NCBI RefSeq assembly: GCF_019402445.1
Contig: NZ_SRZM01000231.1
Span: 1 to 7,165, forward strand
Reading direction: 5' to 3'
Source of the DNA: Brachyspira pilosicoli
Lineage (GTDB): Bacteria > Spirochaetota > Brachyspiria > Brachyspirales > Brachyspiraceae
DNA: 7,165 nt
Positions 1 through 5,241 of the stretch are shown here, one piece after another. Each line of letters begins with the position of its first letter. Position 1 is the stretch's first letter. The position numbers and the translations under genes were made by a program. Under the pieces are notes generated by a model, which was not told where the DNA came from, made no database searches, and saw nothing but the letters and a program-made list of their open reading frames with translations.

Positions 1-153
1 GGTACTACTCTTGCTAAATCTTCTTCAATGGATGTTTTAGGTGATGGTACTATAATTATGGTTGCTGAACAAGGTGGAAGTGAAAAAGCATATAAAGTTG
101 TATTCAAAAGATTTACTCAAAAATTCCTTGCTACTCAACTTGGACTTAACTAA
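1..153 (+). CDS. Sialidase-like (BNR) lipoprotein, C-terminal fragment, cut by window edge
   Basis: The last 50 codons of a gene whose start lies outside the window; it reads in frame from base 1 to the TAA at 151-153. The fragment is the closing part of a sialidase-type beta-propeller: a SSSMDVLGDGTIIM segment, then VVFKRFTQKFL, matching the family pattern YSxLxxLxDGTIGLLYE...IVFxRFTxxxL. From LAKSSSMD to the end it is identical at 38 of 47 positions to the end of the protein encoded at 2023-3471, by hand count, so the two are close paralogues. The residue where active sialidases carry the catalytic tyrosine is Ser (seventh residue of the fragment). The N-terminus cannot be seen, but by analogy with its neighbours it was probably a lipoprotein. 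A strong terminator follows 18 bp after the stop. Confidence 0.85.
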   Translation, partial: GTTLAKSSSMDVLGDGTIIMVAEQGGSEKAYKVVFKRFTQKFLATQLGLN

Positions 154-171
154 TTTGAAAATGTAAAATAA

Positions 172-206
172 AAAAAAGGGGTATGCAAAAAGCATATCCC
201 TTTTTT
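172..206 (+). terminator. Rho-independent terminator of the partial lipoprotein gene
   Basis: A 15-bp stem (172-186 with 192-206) closes on an AAAAA loop. It has one G-T wobble, a GGGGTATGC / GCATATCCC core and an A6/T6 base, so the T-tract is the 3' arm itself. It lies just after the stop at 153. Confidence 0.9.
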
Positions 207-228
207 AATGCAATTATTAAATAACTGC

Positions 229-256
229 TTGACAATATTCATATATTTGGTATATT
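229..256 (+). promoter_or_regulatory. Sigma70-type promoter of the 287 lipoprotein gene
   Basis: A perfect -35 TTGACA (229-234) is followed by a 16-bp spacer and -10 TATATT (251-256, five of six consensus bases). Transcription would begin near 263, giving a leader of about 24 nt before the ATG at 287. It sits right behind the preceding terminator, so this gene is probably transcribed alone. Confidence 0.75.
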
Positions 257-276
257 TTAAATATAAAGTTTTGTTT

Positions 277-280
277 GGGG
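277..280 (+). promoter_or_regulatory. Ribosome binding site deciding the ATG at 287
   Basis: GGGG lies 6 nt before ATG 287. An in-frame TTG at 275 is the longest possible start, but it overlaps this GGGG and has no purine-rich site upstream. Starting at 287 also gives a normal signal peptide (MYKKYLLIF...). Confidence 0.6.
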
Positions 281-286
281 TTTGTA

Positions 287-1633
287 ATGTATAAAAAATA
301 TTTATTAATATTTGTTTTTATATTTATAAGTTGTGGTACAGACTACTATTATTCTAGCTTTAGTATAAAGAAAGATTTGCAATGGATGGTATCACCAGAA
401 GATCAAGCTGATATGAATAAATATACCGCTATTGCCAATGCCTCAAAGTTTAATCAATACACATCTCCTGCCATTGTTGCCACACCTGCAAATTATGTTT
501 TGGCATTTTATGAAAATAGGTCAAACCCAACTTTTGATATTATAGGTCTTGATAATGGTCTTAATGGAACAATAGATATAATAGCTTCAATATCTACAAC
601 AACTGATGACTTTTTAATACAAAGAACTGTAGGCGGAGAATCTATTAGTAGTTCGGATTCTCATGCTTCTCCTATAGCTTTTGTTAATAGAGATGGAAAT
701 GTAGTTGTGCTTGCGGTAGGCGGTGTTGGTTTTGGAGCTGGAGGGGCAACAGATGTTTCTAAAATATCATTAAGTATTAGCTCAAATAATGGTAATACTT
801 GGAGTGATTGGAAAGATTTGCCTCAAGAAATATTTAGTGATTTGTCTAATAAAGGTTATGATAGATATTATACAACACCAGGCACTGGAATTGTTTTGGG
901 TAATGGAACTTTAGCCTGCACTATAGAATATAGATCTTCAAAAACTGGTGATAAAAATACCCCTACTGGTGCTGCTATACTTTATTCTACAGACAATGGA
1001 GAAAATTGGAAAGTGGGATCAACATTAACTTATAATGGAGCAAAATCTCATAGATTTGCAAGAATAATAGCAGAGAGAAGAGATGGTAAATTGTTGATAG
1101 CTGCTGTAAAAAATACAGGTAACAATGATTCTAATGCATATAATGGAAAAGGAGCATTATCTTGGTATTTAGCCGATAATATAAATGGAACAATAAACTC
1201 TTTTTCAGTAACTGGACTTCCAGAAAACAGTGGTGGAACAGTTTCTGGTGGAAGAATAAAATATGTCTACGATGGTAGATCTAGAGATGGTATATTATTA
1301 TTACATTCAGGAGATACTCGTATATATAATAGCCCTTCTGGTGATAAGTATAATGTTATTAATCCTATGGCTTTTTCTATAAGTGATGATGAAGGAGCAA
1401 CTTGGAAATTAATAACCAATCTTGTTGGTAATGCTGGTTTAGAGAAAACATCATTCAAAGAAAGTATGGTAATATTCAAAGATGGAACTATTGGGGTTGC
1501 TATGGAAGAGAGTCTTGGACCTACTATAAATCCTACTAGCAGTGCTAAAGATTTAATATTTTTTAGTATTATATTTAGAAGAGTGAGTTTGCATTCACTG
1601 TCTGGTGGTGACTATACATATGAGGGATTATAA
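287..1633 (+). CDS. BNR/Asp-box sialidase-like lipoprotein, catalytic residues lost
   Basis: A predicted 448-residue exported lipoprotein. Residues 1-15 form a short Lys-led hydrophobic signal ending in FISC, with Cys16 as the lipidation site. The rest reads as a sialidase-type (GH33-like) six-bladed propeller with three clear Asp-boxes: 165-172 (SSNNGNTW), 234-241 (STDNGENW) and 366-373 (SDDEGATW). The C-terminal strand pair is DGTIGVAME (from 399) and IIFRRVSL. The Asp-boxes are better preserved than in the neighbouring paralogues, but the active site is not. The FRIP position reads YTSP (58-61) without Arg, the expected catalytic Glu position is Ala258, and the Tyr position is Lys391. These assignments are hand alignments to family motifs. 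A dead enzyme acting as a glycan-binding or structural surface protein fits best; a glycosidase with different chemistry is possible. It has its own promoter and terminator. Start chosen at ATG 287 rather than TTG 275. Confidence 0.85.
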   Translation: MYKKYLLIFVFIFISCGTDYYYSSFSIKKDLQWMVSPEDQADMNKYTAIANASKFNQYTSPAIVATPANYVLAFYENRSNPTFDIIGLDNGLNGTIDIIASISTTTDDFLIQRTVGGESISSSDSHASPIAFVNRDGNVVVLAVGGVGFGAGGATDVSKISLSISSNNGNTWSDWKDLPQEIFSDLSNKGYDRYYTTPGTGIVLGNGTLACTIEYRSSKTGDKNTPTGAAILYSTDNGENWKVGSTLTYNGAKSHRFARIIAERRDGKLLIAAVKNTGNNDSNAYNGKGALSWYLADNINGTINSFSVTGLPENSGGTVSGGRIKYVYDGRSRDGILLLHSGDTRIYNSPSGDKYNVINPMAFSISDDEGATWKLITNLVGNAGLEKTSFKESMVIFKDGTIGVAMEESLGPTINPTSSAKDLIFFSIIFRRVSLHSLSGGDYTYEGL

Positions 1634-1651
1634 TTCATAATAATTAAATAG

Positions 1652-1679
1652 AAAGGGAGCATTTTTGCTCTCTTTTTTT
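1652..1679 (+). terminator. Rho-independent terminator of the 287 lipoprotein gene
   Basis: A 9-bp stem AAAGGGAGC / GCTCTCTTT (1652-1660 with 1667-1675, one G-T wobble) closes on an ATTTTT loop and runs into a 7-T tract (1673-1679). It begins 18 bp after the stop codon. Its 3' half recurs at 5130-5148. Confidence 0.88.
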
Positions 1680-1722
1680 ATTTTAACAAACAACTCTACT
1701 AACAAAAAGTTAATTGAAACTC

Positions 1723-1750
1723 TTGTCAAAAAAGCAAAAGATTTTATAAT
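1723..1750 (+). promoter_or_regulatory. Promoter-like site far upstream of the 2023 gene
   Basis: TTGTCA (1723-1728, five of six) and a perfect TATAAT (1745-1750) are separated by 16 bp. Transcription would start near 1757. No convincing gene follows for about 265 nt, so it is either a distal promoter for the 2023 lipoprotein with a long leader, or the promoter of a small RNA. By consensus match it is as good as the proximal promoter at 1887-1915. In DNA this AT-rich, chance -10 boxes are common, which limits confidence. Confidence 0.45.
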
Positions 1751-1828
1751 TATTTTTGAAATGATAATTTTATGTTTTTATTTAATAAATATATATTATA
1801 GAGATAGAAAAAAACAATAAAAAATATA

Positions 1829-1863
1829 TAAATTCACTTTTATTTAAAATAAAAGTAAATTTA
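1829..1863. repeat. 35-bp near-perfect palindrome upstream of the 2023 gene
   Basis: Arms 1829-1845 and 1847-1863 are complementary at 16 of 17 positions around a single central A (1846); the core is ACTTTTATTT-A-AAATAAAAGT. No T-tract follows on the + strand and no gene on the - strand ends here, so it does not look like a terminator. It ends 23 bp before the -35 box at 1887. A dimeric repressor or activator site is the likeliest reading. If the 1723 promoter is used it would also form a hairpin in the leader RNA. Confidence 0.6.
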
Positions 1864-1881
1864 AGTAAATAAATAGTAAAT
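1854..1881 (+). repeat. Three AGTAAAT direct repeats with helical spacing
   Basis: AGTAAAT occurs at 1854-1860, 1864-1870 and 1875-1881, with starts 10 and 11 bp apart, so the copies lie on one face of the helix. The first copy lies within the right arm of the palindrome, and the last ends 5 bp before the -35 box of the 2023 gene. The left palindrome arm holds an inverted near-copy (ATTCACT, 1832-1838). The arrangement resembles an array of operator half-sites. Confidence 0.5.
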
Positions 1882-1886
1882 TCTAC

Positions 1887-1915
1887 TTGACTCTGGTTTT
1901 TTTATTTAATATATT
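1887..1915 (+). promoter_or_regulatory. Proximal promoter of the 2023 lipoprotein gene
   Basis: -35 TTGACT (1887-1892) and -10 TATATT (1910-1915), each five of six consensus bases, are separated by exactly 17 bp. The spacer contains a run of seven T (1897-1903). The predicted start near 1922 gives a leader of about 100 nt, unusually long next to the roughly 25-nt leaders of the 287 gene and pckG. Confidence 0.65.
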
Positions 1916-2022
1916 TAAATATGTATAGTTTTTTATGTGTGTTTTTTAATAAATAATGAATTGTTAATAGCAAAGTTGTATACAGTTTTTAATAAACAAA
2001 CAACTATATAAGGAGTTTTATT

Positions 2023-3471
2023 ATGAGTAAAAGAATTATTTTTTTATTATCTTTGCTTATGGCTTTAAGCTTAATGTTAGCAAGCTGTAAAGAAAATGGA
2101 CTTGATAATATACTTGGTACTGTTCCTAATAATGGATTTGATAATAGCCCCGAAACAGATACAGGTCTTGTTGAGGATGAAAAATGGTTAAATGAAAACT
2201 CAGATATGCCCATAAAAAATGAAGCGATACCATATTTACAAACTACAGCAGGTTATGCTTATTTCCGTAACCCAGTTGTAGTGGTAATGGGTACAAACAA
2301 CATTGTAGTTTTTGCAGAGAAAAGATATAACACTTCAGGTTCTGAAAACGATGTAGGTGTAACTGGCAGTACTGCTGTGGATATAGTTTATGTTTCAAGT
2401 CAAAACAGCGGTAAAAGTTGGAATATGGCTAAAATAGTAGGACGCGGTACTGAATCACAAAACGGCAATGATGCTGTTTCTTCACCAGTAGTATTTAAAA
2501 TTGATGATAAAACAGTAGTAGTGGTAGCTTCTGCAGGGGCGGGTTTAAGCAGAATAGGCACTTCATATCTAAGCAGAAGTCCAAAATCTGAGTTAAGATA
2601 TACAATAGGTACATATGATAGTAATAGCGGAACTTTTACTTGGACAAAAGAATGGGCAGATATGACTAAGATAGTTGAAGATGCAACTAAAAATGTAAAA
2701 GTAACAGGAAATGCTAAGGTATATACTTATGAACAATTTGGTACACTTGCTGCTAGAGGATTTGTTACTAATAATGGTAAAGATTTATACCTTGCTGTAA
2801 CATTAGTAGACCAAGGACGAAGCGGCAATTATGCTAATAATGCTTTTGGTAATGTGATGGTTAAGGGTACTTATAGTTCTTCTAGTGTAAATTGGGAAGT
2901 AATTGAAGGTACTGCTATTGGATTTAAAACTATAAATAACAGAGGTATTAGCGGTTATTTAGAAAGCGTTGCGGTAGGTCTTAAGGATGGTAAAGTTTAT
3001 TATTTAGCAGGCGGATCTTCATATTATGGCTCATCAACAGGTGTACATATAGGTGAAGGTAAGCAAGGCGAGCAGCCTACAGCTAGCGGCAGAGTTCCGG
3101 GTTCTGAAGGTTCTTTCTCTTATTTAGAAGTTTTGAACTGGAAGGGTTTAGAAACTTATAGTCCTACTAATTATAATATTAGTAATGGCACTAAACAAAG
3201 ATTATTTGCTCATGTAAGGGGGCTAAATAACAGAATAACTATACGAGCTCTAGACGATACTGAATTTAGACAAAAAACAGGTACAACAGAGTATATTATT
3301 CAAGGTTATCCTACAGACAATACCGTTCTTGCTAAGTCTTCTTCTATGGATATTTTGGGAGATGGTACTATAGTTATGGTTGCTGAACAAGGCGGAAAAG
3401 AAAAAGAATATTACATAGTATTTAAAAGATTCACTCAGAAGTTTCTTGCTATGAAGCTTGGATTTAACTAA
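2023..3471 (+). CDS. Sialidase-like surface lipoprotein (paralogue 2)
   Basis: A predicted 482-residue lipoprotein. The signal peptide is MSKRIIFLLSLLMALSLM with lipobox LASC, acylated at Cys22. Sialidase-fold landmarks by hand alignment: FRNP at 81-84 (the FRIP motif, first active-site Arg82), Asp120 in VDIVYVSS as candidate acid/base, a degenerate Asp-box SQNSGKSW at 126-133, Glu314 in LESVAVGLKDG, Arg404 in NNRITI, and SSSMDILGDGTI from 439, followed by IVFKRFTQKFL. The position expected to hold the catalytic Tyr is Ser439, so hydrolysis of sialosides is doubtful although much of the pocket is kept. It is a close paralogue of the fragment at 1-153 and a more distant one of 3603-4973. AAGGAG at 2010-2015, 7 nt before the ATG, is a strong ribosome binding site. 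A palindrome and phased repeats upstream suggest regulated expression. Role inferred: binding host mucin or other glycans at the cell surface. Confidence 0.88.
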   Translation: MSKRIIFLLSLLMALSLMLASCKENGLDNILGTVPNNGFDNSPETDTGLVEDEKWLNENSDMPIKNEAIPYLQTTAGYAYFRNPVVVVMGTNNIVVFAEKRYNTSGSENDVGVTGSTAVDIVYVSSQNSGKSWNMAKIVGRGTESQNGNDAVSSPVVFKIDDKTVVVVASAGAGLSRIGTSYLSRSPKSELRYTIGTYDSNSGTFTWTKEWADMTKIVEDATKNVKVTGNAKVYTYEQFGTLAARGFVTNNGKDLYLAVTLVDQGRSGNYANNAFGNVMVKGTYSSSSVNWEVIEGTAIGFKTINNRGISGYLESVAVGLKDGKVYYLAGGSSYYGSSTGVHIGEGKQGEQPTASGRVPGSEGSFSYLEVLNWKGLETYSPTNYNISNGTKQRLFAHVRGLNNRITIRALDDTEFRQKTGTTEYIIQGYPTDNTVLAKSSSMDILGDGTIVMVAEQGGKEKEYYIVFKRFTQKFLAMKLGFN

Positions 3472-3494
3472 TTTAAAAAATATGACTTTCTAAT

Positions 3495-3528
3495 AAGAAG
3501 GGGTATGTAACGAACCACTTTTTATTTA
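3495..3528 (+). terminator. Weak terminator after the 2023 gene
   Basis: AAGGGGT (3498-3504) pairs with ACCACTT (3514-3520) with one G-A mismatch. The stem extends by a G-T wobble and two A-T pairs, closes a 9-nt loop and is followed by an interrupted T-tract. It shares the GGGGTATG core and position after the stop with the terminator at 172-206, so it looks like a decayed copy. Read-through into the 3603 gene is plausible. Confidence 0.5.
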
Positions 3529-3529
3529 A

Positions 3530-3559
3530 TTGCTTAAAAAAGCTTTAGTGGAATATAAT
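3530..3559 (+). promoter_or_regulatory. Possible promoter of the 3603 lipoprotein gene
   Basis: A perfect -10 TATAAT (3554-3559) lies 18 bp after a weak -35 TTGCTT (3530-3535). The predicted start near 3566 gives a leader of about 37 nt. With the weak terminator before it, the gene may be transcribed both on its own and by read-through. Confidence 0.5.
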
Positions 3560-3602
3560 TTTAATGAATAAACAATAAATTTTATATATTAAGGGGATTT
3601 AA

Positions 3603-4973
3603 ATGAGCAAAAAGATTATTTCTTTATTATCTTTGCTTATATTTTTAAGCTTAGTGTTTGCAAGCTGTAAGCAAAACGGCATCACTGGCATTAAGGGTGA
3701 CCTTAATAAAGAAGAAGAAATAAAGATGGATACAGGCGGTATTATTAATAGTTGGTCTAGTTTAGAAGGTAAAACAATCTTAAATGACTACTCTGTTATA
3801 AGTGCAGCATCAGATAAAGACTATTATAGGAATCCTGTAGTAGTTGCTTTAGGCGGAGCAAATGTATTAATAATCACTGAAAAAAGGATTGGTTTTAAAG
3901 GTACAGATCTTGACACAGGTGTAGATGGTCAAAACAAAGTAGATATAATGTATTTATTGAGTACTGATAGCGGCGATAACTTTAGCGGACCATATACAGT
4001 TGGTGAAAAATCAACTGGTGCTAATGATGCTGTTTCTGATCCTGTGGTATATTATAAGAGAGATAGCGGTAAAATATATATAATAGCTTCTTCTGGTGCT
4101 GGTTTATCTCGTACAAGAGATTACTATTACGATAGAAGAGTAAAATCAAAATTTAGATATATTGTTGGTACAGTTAGCGGTACTGATGCAAAAGCTTCAA
4201 TAGATTGGAGTGCGGGTTGGAAAGATTTAGATTTACCAACTAGCAAATTAGGTATAGGACGTCATATACAGTTTGGTACACATTCTGCAAGAGGCGTAAT
4301 GTCTAAAGATGGTTCTACTTTAGTTCTTACTGTAATAACAGCAGATCTAAATTATACTGGTCTTGAATGGGAAGCTATGGGAGCACAATTCTTTAAAGTT
4401 ACAGAAGCTAATGGCACACTTACCGTTGGGGATAAAATTGGTGTAACGATTGAGATTCCAGTTCCTACATATGAAAGAGCTAGTATATTTAAAGAAGCAG
4501 AAGCTGTAGATTATGATGATAATAAAGTAGATTATATGATAGTACCAAATCCGCGTTTTAGAACTACAATGGGCAAAGGTAATTCTACTTACAACAGTGT
4601 AAGCGAAGTTAGCGGATTAAAAGCTGCTGAAGGTTCTTTTGGTTACTTAAAATTAAAAGGCGGCTGGTTTGGTACAAATCAGTATGATCCATCAACCTAT
4701 CTTAATACAAATGCTGCAGATGCAATATTGTTTTCACATGTAGCATCTGACGCTGGAACAAGTTATATGTATATGCTTGATGAATACTATACTCCTAAGG
4801 GTAACTCATTACAAATAGCTAAAACAAGTAAAGCTTCTTCTATAGATGTATTGCCTGATGGTACTATAATCATGGCTTCTGAAAAAGAAAGAGATACATC
4901 TGCTGCTGGTTATAAATTTAGAATATTTTTTAGCAGATATACTCAAGCATATTTGGCTTCTAAGTTAGAATAA
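3603..4973 (+). CDS. Sialidase-like surface lipoprotein (paralogue 3)
   Basis: A predicted 456-residue lipoprotein. Its first 26 residues match the 2023 protein at 19 positions; lipobox FASC, Cys22. Landmarks by hand alignment: YRNP at 75-78 (active-site Arg76), Asp114 in VDIMYLLS, an Asp-box STDSGDNF at 120-127, Glu298 in KEAEAVDYDD, and SSIDVLPDGTI ending in RYTQAYL. The catalytic Tyr position is Ala411, and the Arg of NNRITI in the 2023 protein has no clear counterpart in SYMYML. Segments shared with the 2023 protein include NDAVSxPVV, ASxGAGLSR, FGTxxARG and EGSFxYL, so the two are full-length paralogues. AAGGGG at 3591-3596 sits 6 nt before the ATG. Likely a non-hydrolytic glycan-binding surface protein, inferred from the missing residues; enzymatic activity cannot be excluded from sequence alone. 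Confidence 0.87.
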   Translation: MSKKIISLLSLLIFLSLVFASCKQNGITGIKGDLNKEEEIKMDTGGIINSWSSLEGKTILNDYSVISAASDKDYYRNPVVVALGGANVLIITEKRIGFKGTDLDTGVDGQNKVDIMYLLSTDSGDNFSGPYTVGEKSTGANDAVSDPVVYYKRDSGKIYIIASSGAGLSRTRDYYYDRRVKSKFRYIVGTVSGTDAKASIDWSAGWKDLDLPTSKLGIGRHIQFGTHSARGVMSKDGSTLVLTVITADLNYTGLEWEAMGAQFFKVTEANGTLTVGDKIGVTIEIPVPTYERASIFKEAEAVDYDDNKVDYMIVPNPRFRTTMGKGNSTYNSVSEVSGLKAAEGSFGYLKLKGGWFGTNQYDPSTYLNTNAADAILFSHVASDAGTSYMYMLDEYYTPKGNSLQIAKTSKASSIDVLPDGTIIMASEKERDTSAAGYKFRIFFSRYTQAYLASKLE

Positions 4974-5004
4974 TTTGATAAAAAATGATTTAATAGAGTT
5001 ATAT

Positions 5005-5046
5005 CAAGGAATATATTTGATAGTTTCAAGTATATTCCTTGTTTTA
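5005..5046 (+). terminator. Long stem-loop after the 3603 gene, probable terminator
   Basis: CAAGGAATATA (5005-5015) pairs perfectly with 5031-5041. The stem continues through a T-G wobble (5016/5030) and TTGA/TCAA to a 5-nt loop, giving 16 pairs in all. TTTTA follows, a short T-tract. It starts 31 bp after the stop at 4973. The 5' arm includes AAGGA, which could also act as a ribosome binding site for the small reading frame starting at 5017. Confidence 0.7.
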
Positions 5047-5148
5047 TTATTTAGTCAAAGCAGTTGCGGCACTGATTATTTTTTATTTAAGCTTTTATTT
5101 AAAATATTCATAATGAGATACTTAGTTATGCTCTCTTTTTTATTTTAA
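5017..5148 (+). pseudogene. Probable relic of a lipoprotein gene related to the 287 gene
   Basis: A 43-codon frame begins with TTG at 5017, 6 nt after AAGGA, and stops at 5146-5148. It reads as a hydrophobic signal (IVSSIFLVLLFSQS) followed by SCGTDY at 5062-5079. SCGTDY is exactly what follows the signal core of the 287 lipoprotein (FISCGTDY). Codons 2 to 6 of the six differ from that gene only at the third base, the mark of descent under protein-level selection. Further on, ATTCATAAT (5106-5114) and GCTCTC-T6-ATTTTAA (5130-5148) match the sequence just after the 287 gene (1633-1641 and 1667-1686, one T fewer). The relic therefore keeps both ends of a paralogue with the middle deleted. A live micro-lipoprotein or coincidence in AT-rich DNA are the alternatives. 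Confidence 0.4.
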
Positions 5149-5180
5149 AATAATTTTTTATATTATTAATATTTAAATTA

Positions 5181-5209
5181 TTTACTAAAAATTGATTTTA
5201 TTGTATAAT
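5181..5209 (+). promoter_or_regulatory. Promoter of pckG
   Basis: -35 TTTACT (5181-5186, four of six) and a perfect -10 TATAAT (5204-5209) are separated by 17 bp. The start near 5216 gives a leader of about 26 nt, and AAGGAG (5228-5233) stands 8 nt before the ATG at 5242. No operator or attenuator is visible. Confidence 0.6.
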
Positions 5210-5241
5210 AAATGCAACAATTTTTTTAAGGAGTATAATTA

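Noticed and set aside
275..286. Longer start (TTG at 275) for the first complete lipoprotein
   Set aside because: It overlaps the only plausible ribosome binding site (GGGG 277-280); ATG 287 has correct spacing and gives a normal Lys-led signal peptide.
1267..1479. Open frame of 70 codons on the - strand
   Set aside because: It lies wholly inside the 287 lipoprotein gene, opposite conserved Asp-box coding sequence, with no recognisable product.
1761..1820. 19-residue frame after the promoter-like site at 1723
   Set aside because: No ribosome binding site, low-complexity AT-rich content and no homology signal; not supportable as a gene.
1634..2022. tRNA, small-RNA or CRISPR content in the largest gene gap
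   Set aside because: No cloverleaf or regularly spaced long repeats; only the promoters, palindrome and short AGTAAAT repeats could be supported.
2004..2213. Open frame of 69 codons on the - strand
   Set aside because: It is antisense to the start and signal peptide of the 2023 gene; its hydrophobic end merely mirrors AT-rich signal-peptide codons.
5109..5141. Second terminator before pckG (CATAA/TTATG hairpin followed by CTCTC and T6)
   Set aside because: The stem is only 5 bp with a 12-nt loop; the resemblance to the 1652-1679 terminator is better explained as part of the gene relic.
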